From: Beverwykella pulmonaria
Taxonomy: Eukaryota; Ascomycota; Dothideomycetes; Pleosporales; Melanommataceae
DNA: 64,000 nt
NCBI GenBank assembly: GCA_001599595.1
Contig: BCHH01000022.1
Span: 1 to 64,000 of the forward strand
Direction of reading: 5' to 3'
Under the pieces are notes generated by a model. The model was given only the letters and a program-made list of their open reading frames with translations. It was not told the origin of the DNA and searched no databases. Positions 56,311 to 64,000 of the stretch are shown piece by piece. Position 1 is the stretch's first letter. Each line of letters starts with the position of its first letter. Both the position numbers and the translations under genes were made by a program.

Positions 56311-57507
56311 ATGGCTCTCCAGTTCCTCCTCGCCAAGTTCTCCCTCCTCCCACGCGTCTTCCAACCCAGCTACGACGCACTCTTCTCCACGCTCCCCCTC
56401 TGGCAACGCTGGCGTCTCCTCTTTCTCCAACCCTTCAATATCCTTGTCCCCATTCTTCTCTCGCCCTCGTGGCTATTTAACAATCGATACCGCGTCCTCT
56501 ACATCCCCACCCGATCCGGATCGAAACGCTGTTTAGTTTACCAGCCATCAGTCACCAGTCACCAACTTCAAAACGAAGTGTCAAAATTGAAACCCTTGCA
56601 CATCGACATCCATGGTGGGGCCTTCATCGGCGGATTTGCAGAGCAGGACGCACGGTGGTGCGCATACCTTTCTGATTCTACGGGTGCGGTAGTAGTATCC
56701 CTAACTCACCGCATCGCACCGCGGCATACGTTCCCCGCTGCCCACGACGATGTCGACGACCTCGTGTCCTGGATCCTGGAGCATGCCGTCTCAGTGTTTG
56801 GTGCTGACCCAGAGCTTCTGACAGTCGGGGGCTCATCTGCGGGCGGGAGTCTAGTGCTGAGTACAGCGATGGGACTGCACGGGAAAAAGAACGGAATAGA
56901 AGTAAAAGCGTTCCTTGGCTTCTGCGTCCCCGTCGACTTCCGCCTCAAACCAGAGCAAAAGCCCAAACCTCCAAATTTCCCAACCAAAGATCCCACGTCA
57001 TTCTTGCTGCCGTTGTTCGATGCATACCCCAGTCCATCGCGGGCGGAGAACCTCACTAATCCGCGGTTGAATCCTATTCTAGCAGATAAAGAGATGCTAC
57101 CACGCGATATGCTGTTCGTGATGGCTGGGATTGACATTCTGCTGCATGAGCAGTTGACTTTCGTGCAGCGGTTGAAGGAGGAGTTGGAGAGGGAAGGGAA
57201 TCAAGAACAGTGTGTTGATGCGTTGGTTATAGAGAAGGGGTTTCATGGGTGGTTGGAATGTATGTTTATATCTTTTACGTCTCATTTCTGATGTGCGGTA
57301 CTTGTATCACCTTTTTCATGACTGGTGCTAGTCTGAGTTTGCTTTCAAAACTTTCACACTCGCCACAGAATATATAAGCTAATGGGTCGACTAGTGCCCT
57401 CGTTTGTCATGGAAGAAGAGAGGATGCGTGCATTTACCGCTGGGGTAGAATTCATCAAGAAGGTGCATCGGCGGTATGGATTCCACTTTGAAACCGTGCC
57501 CCCGTAA
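56311..57507 (+). CDS. Alpha/beta hydrolase (HSL/carboxylesterase type)
   Basis: Exons 56311-57259 and 57395-57507 give 353 residues. The intron (135 bases) is supported because it joins HGWLE to LPSFVMEEERMRAF, the usual C-terminal helix of this family. The N-terminus is hydrophobic and may anchor to a membrane. The oxyanion motif is HIDIHGGAFIGGF (about residue 100), the nucleophile elbow is VGGSSAGGS (Ser about 175), the Asp lies in VMAGIDILLHEQ and the His in KGFHGWLE. These match the hormone-sensitive-lipase-like alpha/beta hydrolase_3 fold acting on esters. The natural substrate is unknown. Confidence 0.85.
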
Positions 57508-58115
57508 ACGACATAATAGGTAAGACCAGCGAGAAGCAAGGTGAGGTTCATGTTGTGTGGGTGTCGCCGCCGGATAGCTGTCAACTTCGGCAAGACTTGG
57601 TGCGGTGGCTAAGGCTTGGTGGTAGGTGTGTGGTGGAAGAGGTGTAGCTAAAAGGTGCAATTGCCCAGCTCTGAAGGCACGGAGTTTGTGAGGCAGAAGC
57701 GAAGGCGAAGTTGTGGACGAACGCAAAACACCTTGGAAGATGAGCAGTGGCGGCAGCAATGGGAAGCGAAGAGGCCGTTATAGAGTGAGGCTGTTGATAA
57801 AATCCAGTGGAGTCCGGTTCGTCCGGTTGGAAAGTAGGAGCGTGGTGAGAGACAGACAGACGAGCGAGTCTATATATCCAATGGTATAGATATAGGATCA
57901 GGCCAAGCAATGTGGCGGTTGGAAGAGTGAAAGAGCGATCAGGGCAAGGCCCAGGACTTGTCGACCAAGGCATTGTAAGGTCCCGTACAATAAAGGCAGC
58001 AAAACGCTCGCATACGGGCATCCTCTTCATTTTGTACATTTACGACTACATATCGTGCTTGCTGATAGATGATTCTTTGCGTGGTAGCCAGTCATCGCTG
58101 GCCATGCCAACATAC
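57508..58115. other. Intergenic between convergent genes
   Basis: No supported feature; the frames present are short and serine/proline-rich shadows. Confidence 0.5.
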
Positions 58116-60587
58116 CTACGGATCGAGGTCGCGGCTGATGTTGTACTGTCGGTATCCAAATCCATCCATCTCCACCCAGTGGCCCAGGGCTTCGAGCTCA
58201 TCCCACACGGACGGGTAGTGTTCTTTGATCCACGCCTCGACCCTTGCCTGTCTCTCAATATTCGCAGTTGCGTTGAACCAATTGCCTAATCTGAGGCAGT
58301 GTCAGCGCGTTCGAGCAAAAGGTGACAGAGCCACTTGAAAAGCAATAATGGGGAAAACTCACACGAACAGATCCGGCGTGAAACCATACTCCTCCTCCAT
58401 CGTCTCCAACATGGCCACTGCCTCGTCGTGCAGCTGATTCCGAGCAATGGCGCCCAAATATGCTGTGAAGATCTGTTTGTCGATGTCAATGTCCATTTGC
58501 TTCAAGCGCCGCCAAATGGGCTTTGCATGCTCGTCCCCAAACGGCATCCCCTCACATGACCGGAACGCAATTGCTATGCTGTTGTATGTGGGACCCTCCT
58601 CCGAAGCCACAATCTCGGACCAGAACTCCAGGGCACGTTTGTTGTTGCCTGTGGCGGCGTACGCGAGCATCAACGAGTTTCTTATTTTGGTATCCACCTC
58701 TACACTGAGATCGAGCTTGAGCTGATTGTGGGCGAGCTCAAGACTCTCTGCGTCTGCATTGCGCGCAAAGCCCGTAAAGGCTGCCGTATACACATCCTTG
58801 TTCGCAGTAATTGATGCATGTTCATGGTTCCGCATGTGGAAGAACACATGGCAGGCCATATCCGAGCGCTCACGAGCAAAGAACTCGTTCATGATGCGAA
58901 TGCGGTCTTCACGAGAGGTTTCGGGGAAGACCTGGCGAACGATTTGGTACGTGTCCCATGCATCTGCTGTGCTATTCTGGCCGTCTAGTAAGAAATTAAC
59001 CAACTGTTGGCGAATCATGGCACGCTGGGGTGGAGAATAATGATGAGCGTGGACCTGGAGGATGTCCATGCCATCGATGGCTTCGCCTCGGCGGAGATGC
59101 AGAACACAGAGGGCAGCAACGGTATCCGGTGTAAGTTTTGCTTTGCGCTCGTGTAGATCGTCAACAATGGCCATGATCTCGTCAAACTGGTGGTGCTTCG
59201 AATCGCACAATGCCTGAATGAGTTGATTGATGGCCTTTACGCTTTCCTCGTCGCATGTCATGTTCCCCTGGAGGCTAAAATAAGCAGCCTTTGCTCCGTC
59301 GACATCCTTTATCGACAGTCGATACTGCATTTGCATGGTGAAGGTCTTCTCGTTGGGAAGGATACCGCGTTTCTCCCCGAGGGTAATATATCGCTCGGCT
59401 GAGTAGGGATCTCGCCTCGACATGGAAAATTCCACCAGGGCATTGATGGTGTCGATGTCGGGATGTGTCCGTTGCTGTCCCGATTCGGTGTTGCGGCGGA
59501 CCATGACATTCATCATTCGGTCGACCTCGTCGACGCCCTTGCCAATTGCTGCCGACCAGAGGAAGATGGCATCCCAAGCAGCCTTGTTAGGCGTGTTCTT
59601 CAGCAATGAAGCTACGACCTGCTGCCCAAAAGCTAGGTCCCCGCCCAGAGCGCATGCTTTGAGAATAGCGGCGTAGGTGCTGGCACTTGGTGATGTCTCG
59701 TTGTCGTTGGCCCCAAAAACATGCTGTGAATACCAGAACTTTGCTCGTTCCAGATTTGGTTGTTGGGAAAAGAAGGTCACCAGTATGGTTTGCATCGCAG
59801 GAGTGAAGGGCACCGATCGTTCACGCATGATAGTAGCGGTCTTCATCAATTCTTCCTCATTTTTTTCGCGCGCGAAGCCTTTTAGAACATTTTCCCACAC
59901 CCAGCGTGGCATTCGCTTCTCGTCCTTGGTGCCTCCGGGGTCGATGGGTTCGCTGAAGGCTCTGATTGCAATTTCCCTCGCCTCAAGACTCGACCCGTAC
60001 AAGGATAGCAACTTTACAAACTGCGCCCGATCAAAGCTGACAGGTGTGCCGGCATCTCCCACGCTCCCTTCTTCCCGCCTTTTCTCCAACTCATCGAGTA
60101 AAATTCTTCCGAAAGCCACATGCGGCTTTCCGCCGGTGGTGGGGGCCCTTGCCAGAGCCGAGGTCGCGGCGCGGAGATTCGAGACTGAAAGCCACGGCTG
60201 ACCGTCCTCGTGCGGGTGCTGTGTAAGGTAGAGGTAGGCATTGTGGGCTATCTCGACATGGAAGTCCTCGAGCGCCATCTCTTTCTGGGAGAGGAAGACA
60301 TTGAAGGCCGAAGCGACCTCGGCTGGGAGAGGCGGTCGTGCGGCGATATCCTGCATGCGCACCAGCTGCATCAGTTTCTCCAGGCCGGGCGGGAGCTCAG
60401 CGTCTTTGACTTTGCGCTGTGGCTTCAGGAAGTTGAAGAAGGTCCGGCGCGGGGCGGGGAGCAGCAGGCCAGGGCCATTCTGCAGGCAGGCGCGAGGCCG
60501 TGGCGGGCGGTGGAGACATCCGCGATACAGGAGGGGCCTGTTGGTGATAATGCTGCGGAATACGACGCGGGTGAGGTGTGACGGCAT
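58116..60587 (-). CDS. Mitochondrial PPR protein, CIA84-like
   Basis: Exons 60587-58363 and 58290-58116 give 799 residues. The N-terminus (LTRVVFRSIITNRPLLYRGC LHRPPRPRAC) is a basic presequence. The body is almost entirely helical PPR-type repeats, for example TYAAILKACALGGDLAFGQQ, TINALVEFSMSRRDPYSAER, DVYTAAFTGFARNADAESLE and TYNSIAIAFRSCEG. The last exon is joined by GTGAGT...CTCAG and encodes LGNWFNATANIERQARVEAW. Architecture and length fit complex I intermediate-associated protein 84, needed for assembly of the NADH dehydrogenase membrane arm. Other mitochondrial PPR proteins look similar, so the name is given with caution. Head-to-head with the S18 gene. Confidence 0.75.
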
Positions 60588-61025
60588 GGCGGCGACGGGG
60601 AGGTTCGAAGTGCAATTGAAGCACGCGCGTGGCTTCTATTCGTCGGGGGCGGCGGCCATGGGGAGTGATGCGATGGACGAGATGCTTACAGAGAGGCAGA
60701 GGGCGAGGGGAGCGGCGGGCGTGGCGTGCACGTTCAGGACTGGATGGAGGACTGGAGGTGGAGGTCGTGAAATTTATGCCAAGCAAGCATCGCCGCTCTT
60801 TTCGGCGGTGCCCTCGACATATGTACCTTTACATCCACCTCCACCTCCACCTCCACCGTAGCTTCTTTCAATTCCGCTCCTGCTCCTGCGCTCCTTCATT
60901 GTCCACTCCAGCTCTGCTTCTGAGGGGGGAGTGTCGTCTTCACCACCACTTCCAATTCTGGCCAGCTCGAGTCTCATATCTCCCCTCCCCCCCGCCGTGG
61001 CAGGCCTAAAGTGCTAGTGATAGCT
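60588..61025. promoter_or_regulatory. Bidirectional region between PPR and ribosomal S18 genes
   Basis: 438 bp between divergent start codons of two mitochondrial-protein genes. It contains a CCACCT microsatellite (about 60834-60857), which may form part of the 5' leader or promoter. Confidence 0.5.
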
Positions 61026-61723
61026 ATGGCCCTCGCTCGCACTCCCCTTCGCACAGCCAGCACAGTCGCGCTACAATGCACTCGATGCTTCGCGTCCTCC
61101 GCTAGCCACCATAGTACGTCCTCTGTCTTCTGCGTTGCGCGAACCCGAGCCTCTTACTGAAACTCTTCCACCAGATGCCGGAGGTATCATGGATGTTCTG
61201 AAAGACTCCGCCGCCGCTGATGGCGCCAAAAAATACACCAAACTGTCCAGCTTCGCCAAAGACATGCTTCCGGATGCGAAATCGTTAAGCAAGGAGGTGC
61301 TGGCCCAGGAGCACCGGGACAATTACTCGCGCCAGGTCTTCCGCAAGTGGCAGCCCGGCGACGTGTACGCGCCCAAGGACCTGTCAGGCCCGGAGCAGAA
61401 GAAGTGGAAGAACGCACGGAGGGCCCCGGGCAGCGACGCCTTTGACACCCTGGGCATCAACCCCATAAACGAATATAAAGTTAGTTTTGCATGACCCGGC
61501 CGACGCTCGCTCAGGCGCTGACTGCACCCAGAACTTCACCATGATGTCGGAGTATATGACCGAGATGGGCCGAATAAAGCACTCCAGCCAAACCGGCCTT
61601 CGACCTGTAAACCAGCGGAAGATTGCCAAGGCCATTCGGAGAGCCATTGGGCTCGGGCTCATGCCCAGTGTGCATAGACATCCGCTGGTCCTGAAGAAGC
61701 TCAACGCGGCAAGGTTTATCTGA
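61026..61723 (+). CDS. rsm18: Mitochondrial small-subunit ribosomal protein bS18m
   Basis: Exons 61026-61113, 61175-61479 and 61532-61723 give 194 residues. The start MALARTPLRTASTVALQCTR is a mitochondrial presequence. The S18 core is at the C-terminus: NFTMMSEYMTEMGRIKHSSQ, TGLRPVNQRKIAKAIRRAIG and LGLMPSVHRHPLVL. S18 binds 16S-type rRNA near the platform of the small subunit. The roughly 90-residue N-terminal extension is usual in fungal mitochondrial homologues. No break is seen. Confidence 0.92.
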
Positions 61724-63079
61724 CCAAAGGCGGGATTGAATGTACATTAGACTTGTATTATGGAAAGAAGCATCATAGAGATCGGCCGACCGGTTACATA
61801 TTGGTACAATGGCATTTGTTTCATGCCCTTTACTTCTCCACTTCTCCACCTTCCACCGCGTCCTACCAGCTCCACGTATAGGAACCCCTCATTCCCTTTT
61901 ATAAGCCTTGGCATGAAATACTACGAAATGCATAAGCCCCAGAAGCTTCGCTTCCGCCTTTCCACTCACTTTCGCGAGGGTATTCTTTCTCTGAGCAACA
62001 TACTGCATGACTGGTCAAGTTTTCAAAACCAAGTTTCCGAAGGCATCGCCCTTATTATTCACCGAGCGAGGAACGACCGTAGTGAATTCACAGTCTCAAG
62101 GGCCTCCAGATGCTATATTTCCTAGGAAAATTAAACTTGGGAGCCTAACACCCGCATAGAATCCGCGCAGAACCCGCACAATACCATCCATTCTTAATAG
62201 CTATAGACCACATGGCGGAGCCTAGGAACCTAACTCTCCAAGAGCTCAGAGCCAGCGCAGAGATGTCGCTTTGTATACGCGGCAGTGGTGGTTGAAGCTG
62301 CCTGTAGTGAGACAGTGTAGAGTTTTTACGCTACCTCAACTGTTAAGGGCGGGTCCCGGATCCTATGGCGTCGTCATGTAACAGGTAGAGCTGAGTTCGT
62401 CCTAGGTGGTGGACGGTGAGAGGGGTGAACACAAAGTAGATGTCGAAGCAGGGAGAGGGTAATGTAAATTCCTGACAGGCGAGAGGCTTCACGGTGAGCT
62501 GGGTCAATCTCAGGACAGGTGTATGCAGCGGATACGATTGAGATTGAGTATGTAGACTATCTAGGAAATTCATGAAGTTTATATATTTGACCGGATCTGT
62601 GATTTACAGATCCAACAGATCCACTAATCCATCACGTGATAATGTGGCTTACAGTATTATTCCGGTTGATTCGCTGGCTGATGGTACTATGGCTAACAGT
62701 ATCATTCCGGTTTGATTCGCTAGCCGGTGGTGGGCATCGCCCCCATATCGGGTCGCTCGCCGCGCTACTGTTGCGGACAATACGACTTGTCGTCAGTAGT
62801 TCCTGGGTTGCGTTTATAATAATTTTGTATACATGCGACACGCCTACAACAGTTAGAAAACAGTTCGCGAACTCTATTAAGACAAGGATTATATAAACAG
62901 GAGAGTCGAGGAAAGGGCATCAAGATATAATGGACTGATTAGTTAGTGGCACTTCCACGTGCCGGTATGGTGTTCTGGCTTACAGATTGAAGCTTTAGGC
63001 GTAGTGCTAGACAATGTACATCAAGTTTAGGGGGTGAGAATTCGGGTCAAGGCGCGCATGTGAAGGGGAAGGTTAATGG
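61724..63079. other. 1.36 kb stretch with LTR sequences, no gene
   Basis: 61724-62300 has no supported feature. The stretch 62580-62651 ends ATAATGTGGCTTACA, like an LTR end of a related family, but no target duplication was found. The stretch 62642-62735 has a diverged direct repeat (GGCTTACAGTATTATTCCGG and GGCTAACAGTATCATTCCGG). A solo LTR follows at 62892-62984. Confidence 0.5.
62892..62984 (-). mobile_element. Solo LTR, family A (short, RIP-marked), TSD GATTA/GATTG
   Basis: A 93-bp copy. The right end TGTTCTGGCTTACA and the body (GGACTGATTAGTTAGTGGC) match family A. The left end reads TATAAACAGG where others have TGTAAGC, two G-to-A changes. The flanks are GATTA (62887-62891) and GATTG (62985-62989), again differing by G/A. 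Confidence 0.75.
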
Positions 63080-64000
63080 GAATGTCTCAATGAATGGGAT
63101 TATTAAGGATCCAGCAGTACAAATTTTCTACCAAGCTACTCTTATTGTCTTCAATGCGCTTTTTGCCATTGCAGGGATCTGTGGAGCGTAGGTCTTAGAT
63201 ACACTTCTCCAGCTTGTCAATCTCGTCGATGAGCTGTTTGGACGCTCTCGCTATCCCTTCGCAATAAATAGGGGGAATGTAGACGTCGAAGATGCCCAGT
63301 AACAAGTAGACTATGTCCTCTTTGAGCGTGGTCCGACGGTGTTCTATCAACAACACCTGTTGGTTGACGCTGAACTGGGGTAAGGGCTCCTTACTCTACT
63401 ACATGGGTAAGTAAAGTATATACGAGGAGGTGGACAATTCGCTGTGCACTGGCTGCCTAGCCACGCTAGAGCCTCTTACGGTATAGAATGTTGCCTGTTC
63501 TTATTGTTTTGGCCGTAGTAAACAGAGCTCTGGGTCGATTACGGCCTCAGCTCACCTCTAGGGCTCACGCCAAGCACACCTCGTATATACTTTACTTACC
63601 CATGTAGTAGAGTAAAGTGCCCCTTGAGAGATTCCAGTTATTACATGAATTTTGTGTATTAGCAATCTTTTGTCGCCTAGTCTCTTGCCTTCCCAGGAGA
63701 AGAGCTCAATTAAACTTAGGGCAAGAAGCTCTTAGAGCGTCCAGACCCAAGTGAACCATTTGCTATTCTAGAAATCAGATTTCCACAGCAGCGGATTAAG
63801 CTTAGTACTAGCAGAGCATGGAGTTGATCGCATGTAGGAGTGCAGCTTTGTTTGCCTTGTTGATACAGCAAGTATCCATCCAGAAGTATTGTAAGTCATT
63901 GCGTTCGACTTGCTGCCCGCAGAACTAGATCTTTTTGTAGCCCTGCTTTGCATTTCCAGCACCATTTGTTAATTTGTCAAAGGTAACCTCTTTGCCTTCC
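63080..64000 (-). pseudogene. HET-domain (HET-NACHT type) pseudogene, truncated by window edge
   Basis: On the minus strand, entering at 64000, the text reads YFWMDTCCINKANKAALLHA INSM (HET core; about 63885-63830), then SKWFTWVWTL-stop-ELL, SLIELFSWEGKRLGDKRLLI and HVITGISQGAL. After a 219-bp insertion it resumes PLPQFSVNQQVLLIEHRRTT LKEDIVYLLLGIFDVYIPPI YCEG, then ends EIDKLEKCI-stop-DLRSTDPC and ENLYCW near 63110. HET proteins trigger incompatibility cell death; the tail matches the linker before NACHT in HET-NACHT proteins. Several TAG/TAA stops replace likely Gln codons, so it is inactive. Confidence 0.8.
63394..63612. mobile_element. 219-bp MITE with long perfect TIRs inserted in the HET pseudogene
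   Basis: 63391-63427 and 63579-63615 are perfect 37-base inverted copies (CTCTACTACATGGGTAAGTA outermost). The element CTCTAC...GTAGAG is flanked by TA on both sides (63392-63393 and 63613-63614), as for Tc1/mariner-type elements. HET coding text is continuous when it is removed, apart from a small indel. Confidence 0.8.

Noticed and set aside
60834..60857. CCACCT microsatellite as a telomere-like repeat
   Set aside because: It is only four units long and interstitial, unlike the TTAGGG repeats of fungal telomeres.
61846..62125. Plus frame after the S18 gene as a small protein gene
   Set aside because: Its composition is irregular, with no homologous motif; it probably lies in the 3' flank of S18.

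Overview
The window is nuclear DNA of a filamentous ascomycete. The genes carry short introns of 46-77 bases with GT...AG ends and recognisable branch sites. Families such as MpaB-like oxygenases, NACHT/HET proteins, LysM proteins and PTH11-like receptors are typical of Pezizomycotina, and a Dothideomycete (Pleosporales-like) is my best guess from protein character alone. Many relics carry CAG/CAA-to-TAG/TAA, TGG-to-TGA and other G:C-to-A:T changes, which looks like repeat-induced point mutation (RIP). All gene models were built by eye from reading frames and splice signals. For the multi-exon models, exon lengths were checked to add up to a whole number of codons.

Layout. 1-1250: RIP-damaged LINE ORF1, running off the left edge. 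2484-3014: relic of a small secreted protein cut by an LTR fragment. 3677-22492: a block of metabolic and membrane genes: MFS transporter, polytopic membrane protein, MpaB-type oxygenase, acyl-CoA oxidase (broken), short-chain dehydrogenase, rhodopsin-like membrane protein, cytochrome P450. There is no PKS, NRPS or terpene synthase in view, so this could be an eroding, incomplete biosynthetic cluster. 22493-41700: repeat-rich accessory DNA with a secreted lipase, an unknown membrane protein, a broken F-box gene, a two-exon secreted protein, a broken LysM gene between two solo LTRs, a possible chitinase relic, and an intact NACHT NTPase (NLR-like).

41758-61723: compact conserved gene space: flavodoxin, small Arg-rich protein, AIM24, ATM1, Kelch membrane protein, AlkB-GRF dioxygenase, PEX7, alpha/beta hydrolase, mitochondrial PPR protein, mitochondrial ribosomal protein S18. 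Three gene pairs here are divergent across 265-440 bp, and most products act in mitochondria or peroxisomes. 61724-64000 returns to repeats: a solo LTR and a RIP-damaged HET-NACHT pseudogene split by a 219-bp MITE.

The transposon record is unusually readable. Four solo LTRs of one family, one of a second family and one of a third have 5-bp target duplications (five perfect, one GATTA/GATTG). There is also a 35-bp-TIR Tc1/mariner-like element and a foldback MITE that was itself hit by a solo LTR.
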